Shown here: piece by piece, positions 1-9,961 of the stretch
How the letters are laid out: every line of letters starts with the position of its first letter
Position numbering within the stretch: the first letter of the stretch is position 1
NCBI RefSeq assembly: GCF_037975245.1
Contig: NC_092582.1
Coordinates: 6,242,001-6,306,000 of the forward strand
Reading direction: 5' to 3'
Source: Apostichopus japonicus
Lineage: Eukaryota > Echinodermata > Holothuroidea > Aspidochirotida > Stichopodidae
Length of the DNA: 64,000 nucleotides
Notes under the pieces: model-generated
Told to the model about the DNA's origin: nothing
The model's input: only the letters and a program-made list of their open reading frames with translations
Database searches by the model: none
Translations under genes and position numbers: made by a program

Positions 1-1
1 G

Positions 2-827
2 GAGCAAGGAGCTAGGCCAAAGTTTTCATCTACCGAATCCCTGGAAACGGAATCGGTGAATCATGAAGTATTTCCAGACACCGCGATCCGTTCGGATTCT
101 GAGGATCACCGTGGAAGCCGTAGCAGCCTCGTCGGTAGGCATTCCAGGACGGCGTCGCCGTGTAGGTCCGTCCATTTTGAGGACGAGGAAGTCCGAAGGT
201 CTACCAACGGTGACCTCCGAAAGTCAGCTAGTTTTAATTCTGACTACGACAGAACTCTCACAGAAAATGAAGGCCTAGTCTCTGATTATGTACGTTATGG
301 AAGGAGACACTCTGAGAATGGCGGATGTCTTAGAGACAGGGGTACCGTGATGCTTCACGACGGTTCCGTGGGCGATGTGTTCATAAATGGGGGGACAGAT
401 TCAGATGCGATGGACCATGTTCAAAGGCATCGGGGACACACAAGGGAACGCTCGGAGAGATCGTCCAGAAGATCGCAGAGCATGAATGGGTATGACCATA
501 GAAACATTGGTTCTGGTAAGGGTGCTATGGACAATGGGTATGAAATTTCTTCAACAAAAGGTGGTAGATATGATAATAATTCAGGGGCAAATTCATCTGG
601 GGTTGGTAGAAAAGACAGGAGCAACAGTGAAGTTAGAGAGGATGGAATCTCCATCAGGGAGGAAGGAGACCAAAATGGTAGAGTAGATTTGAGAACGCCG
701 AGGTCAAGATCGCCATTTGTCAAAAGTATCTCCCACGATGGACATTACCCGTCAGAGGGTGGACATGTGCACCTTGGAAGTGGAGGAGTCACAGAAGAGG
801 TGGCAAATGGAGATAAGATTCAGAATG
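2..827 (+). CDS. PDZ gene, exon a (5' end outside window): Ser/Arg-rich region
   Basis: The frame starting at base 2 is open from the window edge through an in-frame GTG at 56 to a donor GTAGGT at 828, leaving phase 1. No ATG start with a stop upstream is visible, so this is an internal or partial exon. It encodes about 275 residues rich in Ser, Arg, Gly, Asp and Asn with many RS/SR and RxxS motifs. It looks like an intrinsically disordered, phosphorylation-prone segment. No folded domain is seen. Confidence 0.75.
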
Positions 828-3800
828 GTAGGTAGTACTTACAGTTGTATAGAAGCCAAGGGTGAAGAAAGAGGACAAAACAATATATAAGCTTACAGTT
901 GCTTGTTAGTGGGTGTGCTACAGTATGTGTGTGGTGTACGCCATTACGACGTGTATGTTTTATTCTTGATCTTGAAGTTAGTGATGAACTTTATCATAGA
1001 AGTGGATTTGAGTGGAAAAGATTACTAGCTCTGAAGCTTAATGAGAGAAAAATATACTTTGCAGATGAATGCAAATTTACCAAAAAAGAGAAATGAATCC
1101 ATTCACAAAGAAAATAAAAATAGAAGTACTCTTTAGTTACGCACCTAATTATCCACATCTTAGCTCGCAAATATAATCGGTAGGAAATGTTCTTGTTTTT
1201 TCAGAGGATTAAATGGGAAGGAAGCGGGTTGTTGCTATTCAATCATTGGAAATACGTTATCCTTCCGATATACCATTCAAACTATGCCTAACAGTGATAA
1301 TAAGATTAGGTTCAAGATTAACATTATGAATATGCATCAAACTTTTCATGTTATTTTTTTTCCATTGGGTGTTTTCAGACAATCTCGACCAGCTCCAAGG
1401 TGCAATAGAACCAGAGTACGAGGAGATCAAAAGAGCTAAGAAGACGTATTCTACTCATGCCAACAGTTACTACGATGCCATCCAGGCACACTCTGCTTGG
1501 GATGAGTACAAGAGGAAACTCCAGGAGGAGAAGGACGAGGAGAAGAGGCGGGCGGGACCTTTCGCAGACATGTCTAGCTTTTCCAGGTAAAAGTTGGATA
1601 ATAATAATAATAATATTTAACAGTTCTTATATAGCGCAACTTACAATAAAGTCTCGCAGCGCTGTACTTGGTAACTGGTCATTGGTAACTTGTCACACCT
1701 ACACACCAAAGTGTGCACAATTCAACCAATCTCTCCTGGGACACCACAGTGCACCACAGCCACGTGTCCCCTGGGGGACTTCCCATAGGGTGCAGCCACA
1801 AACCGGCGCACGCAACTATATTTACAAGTCACCCTGCAAGTCCCCATTTATACACCTGAGTGAAGAGAGGCAATGGAGATAAAGTGCCTTGCCCAAGGAC
1901 ACAACGCAATGATCTGGTCAGGACTCAAACCTGTAATCCTTAGATCACAAGTCCACTGCCTTAACCACTTGACCACAACGCCCTCCCTCCTGTAGGGGTG
2001 TGGAGTACGTCCTCATAATTGTAACTAATGTAGTGTTAAGTACTAGTGTAGCAAGTAGGCTAGTATCTGGTGTATACGTTTGCAGTGACTGTATTTTGTT
2101 TTAATAGGGCAGGCTGGCAAACATTGATTGTGTTTGGGTAGGTGTTTATATTATGGTAGGCCTAAGGTTAGACTTATGTATGACTAGAATATGTTTCATT
2201 CTTTGAGTACAAAATTTGAACACAAGATCCTCTGTGGTATTAGCTCTTGTAAGATACACAGTGAACTTTTATTGTTATATTAATAATAATAGTAATAAAA
2301 TTTAAAAAGCGCCACAACATATGAAAATATTCTCTTACTTTGTACAAAAGAAGAATGATTAAGAGAAGGAAAATGCATAAAAGACACAAAAAAGGAATCA
2401 GAATGAAGCTCACTTCTTAAGCTTTGACCAAGATTATGTGTAGTGTATATTTCTTTTCTAAGGGACTTTTGATTCTTCATTTGATGTTACACCATCATGA
2501 TGTAACACCATCATGATTACGTGGTTACATTCTCATCGTAATGGGATTGGGGTCAAGAGTTTACCAAGTTGTTTAGTGTTTTATCCTAGGCTCTATTTTG
2601 GATGACTTCCAGAAAAAAATTGTTTTTGGGTAAAAATTTGAATGCTGATCAGTTGTGATAATCAACCTTGAAGACTGTGCCAAACAGTTACACAGTGATG
2701 TGCGAAAAGATAAAAGTGGCTTAAAAAACTACATATTGAATCTGATAGCAGGGTTGGGATTACTATCTCACATCAACTTGTTTACAAAGAAGTCATATAT
2801 ATGGTCAAGTTGAGTCCTTTAAACAGATTCCTTGACTGAGAATTTAAGTCAATCATTGATTTTGTTTTTATTTGCAAAAAAGGATCGTCTCCTTATGACC
2901 ATGAATTTTTATGGAGGACTTTACTTCATTTCTAGAGTACCTTGATAAACATGTATTACTCAGAGTTGAAGTAAATCCACTTAAAACTAAAATGGGGAGG
3001 GGGGAGGGGCAGGTGTTAGTTTGATCTGATTTCACTTGATATTAAGAAGGTTTGGTAAAACTGTGGATCAAACAAAATAAAATCTGTTTTTTCATGTATT
3101 GTATCATGATTTATTCAGCAAACTAGGCTTATAGGCACAAGGCTGCTAAACTGTTAATTGCACAGTTTTGAAAGCTGATTTTCAAGGTTAGCTTCAAGTT
3201 TCTGCAATATGACAAATTTTCTAAAGAAGTATGCTATCAAATTAAAATAATAATAAGCTGAACTATGATGAAACTGGTTCTTGTTTGTGAAAGCATGCCA
3301 AGGTCATTTTCACTGGGATCTTAAAGGTACAGAATGTCAACCTCTTGTTAAAAATCAGTATGTAAACACTTCTACATACATGTAGAATAATATGATTAAT
3401 AATATTATTATTAATATAATTATATAACTATGATGAAACTGGTTCTTGGTTTGAAAGCATGCCAAGGTCATTTTCACAGGGATCTTAAAGGTACAGAATG
3501 TCAACCTCTTGTTAAAAATCAGTATGTAAACACTTCTACATACATGTAGAATAATATGATTAATAATATTATTATTAATATAATTATATAACTATGATGA
3601 AACTGGTTCTTGGTTTGAAAGCATGCCAAGGTCGTTTTCACAGGAATCTTAAAGGTACATAAAATCAACCTCTTGTTAAAAATCTGTGTGTTTTAACATT
3701 TCTACATGTAGAATAATATTTGTTAATGCATAATATAATTGCATGTACTACTCTAAATTTGTTCCTGTTTCTGCAAAATCCTTTCCAAACCGCCTGTAAT

Positions 3801-6800
3801 GTCTATGTCATATTGCCTATAAAGTAGGCTTAGTAATTTGAGGGTGTCTGAGTTGAATCGGTTGCAATCATTTTGAGAAGAATATCAGCAGTTTGACCTA
3901 AATGACAATTTTACAAAAGTAAGTAAAAAACAAACAAATATATGATATTTTTAAGTTACTTTGTAGAACTTAGTTTTACTACAACGAAGTGATTTTTTTT
4001 TTTTTCGTAGGATGAGGGAGGGGAACCAGGGATTGGATAACATGTTAACAAGAAGTATTGTCTAGCAAACATGCACAAATTTCTTCTTTTATCATGGATA
4101 TTTCCCTCCAGCCAATAAGTTAACCAAATACGTGCACCTTGACTCTGTACTATATCATTTTAGTCATGTTATTGATCGTCAAACCCAGATTGTAAACATA
4201 GTCCTCAACATTTGAGAATGTCAAAGGGCTGACTCACATAGTTGGCACTTGTGTTTTAAAGTAAATGTGGTACAAAGATTGACATGATATCGTAATGTTG
4301 AATAATGAATGCTCTATGTCAATATATACTGTAAATCAAACAAATCACTCAAGTAATTAAAGTCTACTTAACGAACCATCAGTTTGTCATACGGTCAGAT
4401 ATTGACATATATACACATGTGTTTTATACTGCTCTCTTTTAGCACTGTTGCGTGACAGGGTGATTGTCTGTTTATTCCGTAAGGGTTTGGTTAGGGTAGG
4501 TGGCTGTTAGAGTAGGTGGGGTAGAGTAGGGTGTGTGGTAGTGGTAGGGTAGGTGGCTATTAGGTTAGGTGTAGGGTAGGTGGGATAGGGTAGGTGGAAG
4601 TGGTAGGGTAGGTGGTAGGTGGATATTTATTTTTGTAATTTTTATGATGCAATATTTTTAGGCTGTAATATTTTTAAGCTGTAGTAATTTTAAGTTGTAA
4701 TATTTTATGGGATTTTGTGAAGTGCTTTGAGATCATTCTTCGATGTAGAGCGCTATATAAGAATAAATTTTTATTATTATTATTACTATTGTTTATGTGG
4801 TGGAATGGAAAATATAAACATAGGGACATTGTATAGTAGAGTAGATTTTAGTCATATATTAGTGAGTGCTTAGAAATGTTGCAGTGGTGCAAATTTGAAA
4901 TTTGAAATTTACCAGACCTAATGAAAAGGGGATAATTATGTCTGGTAGAAGTGGAGGAAGGTTCTACAGATATTGTGATATAGGACCTACCCAAGATGGA
5001 AGACATCTTTGTTTAAATCATACAAGAATGAGGAATCAGTGTAGTTACCTTTATTAAGTAAACTGTTAAGCAAGATTAACATCTTAATGATGTTTAATAC
5101 TCTGATAACCAACAATGCCGAACAGATTAACTAGGTATATGTGTCGTGATAAACTGTTAATTTATATAGTAATCAAATATTGACATAGAATAATTGTAAA
5201 ACGATTATATATAGCCCTGGGTAAAACTCTGTTTTCGGTGCTGTTTATTGAACAAATTTTTCTTTATACACATTTCAAATAAACCTCGCTGAATTTGGGT
5301 TTTATTTATTGAAAGAGAGGAAAGAGAAAGCGGAAAAAAAAGTAGGTAACTTAAAATATAATTCAAATTTTCTGTTAAAGTGATTCTGTGCGTTTCAAAA
5401 AAGGAATTACTTAAAACTGTTCATTTTAAAAATATGGAACTTCGTTCAAGCTGCTTATCTGATGAACCATGAAAATGAGGTTTCGCCAAGCTAAATTTGC
5501 CACAAAAGTTTGCCAAAAAGTTACTGATCAAAAGAATCCAAACATTTATCCACTGTAGACAGATTTCATTAATTTATTCTGTTACGCCTTGCCCCTTGAT
5601 TTGAACAAGCCCATGAGAGAACACACTGTACCAACGCAGCCCTCCTTGCTCGAAGAACAGCTGATCGTCGATGCAACTTGCAGACTGGTGACAACAGTTA
5701 TAACTAACATGTATGTTTCATTTATGAACAACACCGGTGGTACATTGAAACATAAATACAAACATAATATCAAACATGATCTAAATGTTCTTACCTTTAT
5801 CGGTATGCACATAATCACTTTTAGTATTCAACTTAACTATCCTCAAAGAACAAGAGAACCACAATATGATAATTAATCATTTGCCTCTTCTCTTTTCTCT
5901 CATGCCACAGAAATCAGGATCACCTCTCAAAGATGAGCGGGTCAAACCTCTCCATTGCTTCTAACAGCTCCATCTCAGAGAAGATGCAGCATCTCGGACA
6001 TGCCACCAAACAGACATTTGGGAGGATGAGAAGAGCTTTAAGTTTGGATAAAATAAACAGAAACTCTCAAAAGGATGATGGATTTGAAAAAGAGAGCAAG
6101 GTGGGTTCATGATTAGACTTTGTTTTGGAGGGTTCAAGTGGGCGTGAGGATGGAGGGCATGTTTTTTTCTTTCATATTTTGAAAAAAGGGGTCATACCGT
6201 GAAGTATATTTTAAAACATTGATATTTGCACCCCATTGCTTTTACTAAATTCATCCTTTAATACTAAAGATGGAAAGTTATGATGATGCCAATTGAATCG
6301 GAGAAGGAATTACAATATAAATGTTTGACATTCAACTTCTTAACATGATGTCCATGGGATATTGATCATCAAGTTTATACCAAAGCCCATGCACATGGAC
6401 AGGGTGGTTTCTATTTTCATATCCACAATTTATAGTTGCACGGATTGTCTGCAACTACCTTGCTTCTACTACTCTAGTTAGTATATTTAATTTAGAAGAC
6501 AAAATTCCATCATATTACCGTAGTATATAGGTTTGTATGTAAATGTCCTATATCCTCTGTTGAGATGGATATTCAGACTTTTTACTTTTTCACATTTTTA
6601 TCCTTTTTACACAGCTTAAGCGATCTCCATCCTTGAGATCGATGTCCAGTTTTTTCGGGAGAAAGAAGGATAAGCTGATGGGATCATTCTCTGACCTGTC
6701 GACGAGAGAAAGGTAAATATAAAGATAAAGAGGCTGTCATTGGTAAACCTAACTGATGAATATTCAGTGATTTGGACAAACCATCAGCCATTTTGGACAA

Positions 6801-9120
6801 TTTTCGTTTGCTATAAACTACTATAGATACTGTCCTATCATATAATACTTCCCAGTTACTGAAAGGATGAACAGTTCAGAACCTTTACCTCTCACTCGTA
6901 CAATGAGGGTATCCATACTGCTCAGAGTGTCCCTACAAGGGCTTTGAAGCGTGATATCAAAGTAGAGATTATAAATCTTTGACATCGCAGAGTTATCTCA
7001 TAAAAAAGGTTGGAGCTCATATTGTAGCAGTACTAATACTTTAAAAGAACAAACCTAATAGATCTGTTGATATTTTCACCTTCCATATGTTTTTGAATAA
7101 TGATATTTTCACCTTCCATATGTTTTTGAATAATCGTTATGACATAACTGGTATTCCACATAACTTTTACCAATTCTGATTATGTTCCTATTATGCAATA
7201 ATCAGCCTGAACCCGATTCCGATTATCGTTTGAACACTACTAATAAATGCCACCGAGTTAATTCGCCATCTCGTTATCTCCTCTCAGACGGTCTTCCAGC
7301 ATCTCGGGTCCTAGCTCAGCTGTGATGGAACAGATAGACGTCACCACGCCGAGTTACATGCGTAAGATCGGTAGAGTCCTAGAGGTTTACGACGATGGCA
7401 CTAGACTTGTTAGACTGGTCAAACCACCCAATGGACCTTTTGGGTTTTACATCGCCAAAGGTGCTTCCACTAACGGACCAGGTATAGCTTTTTTTTTAAT
7501 TCTTTTTAATTGAAGTCGGGATGAAATATCCATAAGAAGGATTAAAAATTTGAAATAAACTGCTTTGAGCTAGATGTAAAACTTGACATATAAAACAAAA
7601 TTTATTCCAGATTTCAGGGAAGCAAATGGATGATACTGCCATTTCAGATAAAACTAAAAATCAAATGAAAAAGAGAAAAAGAGGTTGATTCTCTTCTTTT
7701 ATTGGGAACAAAATATTTTGACTTTACTGTAGCTGCACCGTGATTATACCTGATGGGCGTCTGATGATAAAATATGCCACCGTCAGTAGGATGAGAGGAA
7801 AAAATAACGAATTTAGTAGAATATAGTATCTATTTTCATGGATTTGTCCCAAGTTTTAAGTTCTGTTTAGTTTTGTCATGGTTGCCAAAAAATCTTGCAG
7901 ATTCAGGATACTTACACTGCAGACATTTTTCACTGAGTTTAGGGTTCAAGGTCAGGGTTCAAGATCAGGGTCAGGGTTCAAGATCAGAGTCAGGGTCCAA
8001 GATTAGGGTCAGGATTCAAGATCAGGGTCAGGATTCAAGATCAGGGTTCAAGATCAGAGTCAGGGTTCAAGATTAGGGTCAGGGTCAGGATTCAAGATCA
8101 GGGTCAGGGTTCAAGATTAGGGTCAGGGTTCAAGATCAGGGTTCAAGATCAGGGTCGGGATCATTGAATAAAATGCATTGCTTGTAAAAGTGAAATAAAG
8201 AACACACTCCTCTAGTTAAGACATTGAAATTGTAGTTGAACAAAGTGAAATTACAAATAAATTTCAACAGAAATAATAGTGGAGATCGCCCTCTCCCTTG
8301 ATTCAGAGGTCGGTCTGATTAATAATTTTAACGGTCGCTATAGCTGTCGTCCCTGTAAAATCGGCAATTATCGGTGTGAGCTGTATGTATGAAGGTTGAC
8401 GTATGTTGAGTCACTGCTAACCCTGACATAAATTACGATTGCAAATGAGTCATCTACTGTATAAACAAGACTACAGGGAAATGTTAAATGTTACAACATG
8501 AATCTGAGTGGACGAATCTGGGTATTGTTCTTAAAGTAACCAAAAAGAGAAAGGGAATGGACAGGCCAACAAATACCTATCCATTATTGTTATTATTTTA
8601 TTTGTTTTGGTGAAATTTTTGTTTTGTTGCAGGCTACCCTACTGTATATACAAGTTTGTCTTCAATAGTTCAAATTTTTTGCTTTTAAGTATATAACTTG
8701 GAGAATGAGTTTCTAGTAATGAATACATTTTATTTTCCTCAAAGACCAAGGCAGTCCCCTACAAACTATATTTTTCCTCACAATTTGGTTATCTTGATCA
8801 AAACTGCATTCATTTCTAGAATCTTGTGTTCCCTTCGATAAGTACTCGCAGTTGGTTTAAGTTTGGCAACACCTTTGTTAGCAAACACTATGTTCCTCTC
8901 TCTCTAATTTACAGGTATTTTCGTGAAACGAATCGGCGATGGCCATCCAGCGAAAATTCTAGCAGGATTACTCCAAGTGGGAGATGAGATTTTGGAGATA
9001 AACGGACATAACGTTAAAACAGAGAAAAATATTGACACTGTTTATGATCTGATACTGGACAATGACGATTTGGTGTTGAGGGTCAGACCATTAATTAGCA
9101 GGGGAACAGAATTATCCTGA
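2..9120 (+). CDS. C-terminal part of a KIAA1614-like PDZ-domain protein (six exons, 5' partial)
   Basis: Join 2-827, 1379-1586, 5911-6100, 6615-6712, 7288-7481 and 8915-9120. All junctions are GT-AG and all phases fit, giving 573 residues open to the left edge and a TGA at 9118-9120. Residues 1-275 are Ser/Arg/Gly-rich and look disordered. Residues about 276-345 are highly charged and probably helical. Residues about 370-400 hold a basic block (ATKQTFGRMRRALSLDK). Residues about 480-565 form a PDZ domain with carboxylate loop GPFGFYI at 490-496 and the conserved LLQVGDEILEINGHNV strand-helix turn. PDZ domains bind C-terminal peptides and scaffold cytoplasmic or junctional complexes. The order of disordered region, basic block and C-terminal PDZ matches my memory of the KIAA1614 family, and the PDZ also resembles that of Par6. 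The PDZ call is firm; the family name is inference. Confidence 0.85.
828..1378 (+). other. Intron a of the PDZ gene
   Basis: Bounded by GTAGGT and TTTTCAG. I see no gene, RNA or repeat in it. The frame at 899-1096 has no recognisable product. Confidence 0.7.
1379..1586 (+). CDS. PDZ gene, exon b: charged helical segment
   Basis: The acceptor TTTTCAG ends at 1378 and the donor GTAAAA starts at 1587. Phase 1 enters (completing an Asp codon with 827) and phase 2 leaves. It encodes DNLDQLQGAIEPEYEEIKR and on through a Lys/Glu-rich run ending EKDEEKRRAGPFADMSSFS. The heptad-like charge pattern suggests a short single helix or coiled coil. Confidence 0.8.
1597..1988 (-). mobile_element. tRNA-derived SINE, minus strand
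   Basis: Read on the minus strand, it begins near 1988 with a tRNA-like head: A-box-like TGGTCAAGTGGTTAAGG and a B box GGTTTGAGTCC. A body follows containing TTGGGCAAGGCACTTTATC, a segment seen in many animal SINEs, and it ends near 1597 with GCGCTATATAAGAACTG and an (ATT)n tail. The 3' tail motif resembles L2/CR1-type LINE tails, the usual mobilising partners. It lies in intron b only ten bases after the exon b donor. Confidence 0.75.
3261..3745. repeat. 165-bp unit repeated about three times
   Basis: Copies begin at AACTATGATGAAACTGG at 3261, 3426 and 3590 (periods 165 and 164). The first two are nearly identical over their length, while the third diverges and ends near 3745. Each carries a palindromic AT block (AATAATATTATTATT). 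It is an intronic tandem amplification, and the near-identity of copies one and two suggests it is recent. Confidence 0.85.
4485..4622. repeat. GT-rich minisatellite (GTAGGGTAGGTGG-like)
   Basis: Degenerate tandem copies of a 13-20 bp GGGTAGGTGG-containing unit within intron b. The strand asymmetry is strong, with G and T almost exclusively on the plus strand. Confidence 0.7.
4700..4790 (+). mobile_element. 3' tail of a SINE or L2-like LINE
   Basis: GTGAAGTGCTTTGAGATCAT, then GAGCGCTATATAAGAATAA and (TTA)n form the widespread L2/CR1-type tail. The tail motif GCGCTATATAAGAA is also found in the SINE at 1597-1988 on the other strand. Nothing upstream looks like a head, so it appears to be a 5'-truncated copy. 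Confidence 0.6.
5911..6100 (+). CDS. PDZ gene, exon c: conserved basic block
   Basis: The acceptor CCACAG ends at 5910 and the donor GTGGGT starts at 6101; phase 2 enters and phase 0 leaves. It encodes NQDHLSKMSGSNLSIASNSS, then a MQHLGHATKQTFGRMRRAL segment and a Lys-rich tail. The ATKQTFGRMRRALSLDK stretch is amphipathic and basic, and it is the best candidate outside the PDZ for a conserved functional motif. No named domain is recognised. Confidence 0.8.
6101..6614 (+). other. Intron c of the PDZ gene
   Basis: Bounded by GTGGGT and ACACAG. No gene or repeat is seen inside it. Confidence 0.65.
6615..6712 (+). CDS. PDZ gene, exon d: short basic Ser-rich exon
   Basis: The acceptor TTTTACACAG ends at 6614 and the donor GTAAAT starts at 6713; phase 0 enters and phase 2 leaves. 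It encodes LKRSPSLRSMSSFFGRKKDK and continues LMGSFSDLSTRE. Repeated RxxS sites (RSPS, RSMS) suggest phosphorylation by basophilic kinases. It is too short to appear as an open reading frame by length alone. Phase agreement with both neighbours supports it. Confidence 0.75.
7069..7134. repeat. Perfect 33-bp tandem duplication
   Basis: The unit starting GATATTTTCACCTTCCATAT occurs at 7069 and 7102 with no differences, inside the intron between exons d and e (6713-7287). The rest of that intron shows nothing recognisable. Confidence 0.9.
7288..7481 (+). CDS. PDZ gene, exon e: N-terminal half of the PDZ domain
   Basis: The acceptor CTCTCAG ends at 7287 and the donor GTATAG starts at 7482; phase 2 enters and phase 1 leaves. 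It encodes a Ser-rich linker, then MEQIDVTTPSYMRKIGRVLE and the first PDZ strands with VKPPNGPFGFYIAKG, the peptide-binding loop. The ATG at 7322 lies inside the reading frame and need not be a start. The exon stops at the Gly before GIFVKRI, a common PDZ intron position. Confidence 0.85.
7482..8914 (+). other. Intron e of the PDZ gene, splitting the PDZ domain
   Basis: It contains the degenerate GGTTCAAGATCAGGGTCA minisatellite at 7942-8160. The remainder shows no recognisable feature. Confidence 0.65.
7942..8160. repeat. 18-bp-based minisatellite (GGTTCAAGATCAGGGTCA)
   Basis: A degenerate array of 6- and 12-base modules (GGTTCAAGATCA, GGGTCA) in intron e. It keeps an open frame encoding QDQGQGSRS-like residues, which is a repeat artefact, not a gene. 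Confidence 0.85.
8915..9120 (+). CDS. PDZ gene, terminal coding exon: C-terminal half of the PDZ domain
   Basis: The acceptor TTTACAG ends at 8914. Two bases complete the split Gly codon, and the exon then encodes IFVKRIGDGHPAKILAGLLQ and VGDEILEINGHNV followed by the second PDZ helix (KNIDTVYDLILDN) and last strand (DLVLRVRPL). The frame closes at TGA 9118-9120 after TELS. The PDZ therefore sits at the extreme C-terminus. Confidence 0.88.
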
Positions 9121-9961
9121 CAGCAGTAGTATCATCAAGGACCCCCAGGAGTGAAGTGTTGGAGATGAAGAGAGGTGAAAATGCATGTGAGATGTCTTGA
9201 TTAAAATTCCAAGATTGTGTATCTATGGTTTCGGAAGGACGGACCATTATTTAGGAAGGGGTCGAATCATCCTGACAACAGTACAACAATGACAAGGCAG
9301 GGATGAGATTTTGGAAAACAGTCAACACAGTTTGTGCAAGAAGAGAAACTAATCATGTGATGTATGTATGGCCTTATAGTTGACAAATATGCATCTGGGT
9401 CTAAAGACCATACCATTCGTAAGGAAGGGTAATAGAAGTTTGAAGACATATAAGCATATATATCTCTTTAAACTCTTCCAAATGTTAATACCAATTATTT
9501 ATAGCCAAAGAAGGGGATATGAGTTGTTGATTAAAATGTTAGAAAATCATGATTATCAAATTAAAAGTGAAGCTCAGATGGAGGTGGGAAAATATGTTGC
9601 AGTGAAATACTGCAGTAGGTTTTCTATTGAAATACTTAACTGATTACTTACAAATGCAGATAAGTTTTATTGATTCTCCTCAGCTCAGTGAAACATATTG
9701 AATGAGAAGAAAATTTTAAAAAACAGGAAAAACATGTTTTTTTTAGTTAAGGGAATGGATGAGGGGGGAGAGGGGAAGGGGAGGGGATGGTGTTTTGGAT
9801 AATTATGAAGCACTAAAACGATATTTATTTTTGGTGCTATGAACTTATATGAGGCTGATATCAGTGTATTCCTTTCGGTATTTATTATGTTGGAAATATG
9901 TAACTAGACAACATCAGTATGGTAAATTTATTGGAAGAGAAAGATTGATGGTTGTAATAAA
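9121..9961 (+). other. Probable 3' untranslated region of the PDZ gene
   Basis: There is no continuing frame after the stop at 9120. The first AATAAA I noted downstream is at 9956-9961 and would give a roughly 840-base 3' UTR if used. A G-rich run occurs near 9765-9790. The cleavage site cannot be fixed from sequence alone. Confidence 0.3.

Larger units (their letters stand above)
1587..5910 (+). other. Intron b of the PDZ gene (4.3 kb)
   Basis: It holds a minus-strand SINE (1597-1988), a 165-bp tandem triplication (3261-3745), a GT-rich minisatellite (4485-4622) and a SINE/LINE 3' tail (4700-4790). Between these I see only AT-rich single-copy-looking DNA. The overlapping frames at 5582-5876 match nothing I recognise. 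Confidence 0.65.

Noticed and set aside
5582-5876. Overlapping plus and minus frames just before exon c
   Set aside because: They lie within intron b; the splice acceptor at 5910 and matching phase make exon c start at 5911 instead.
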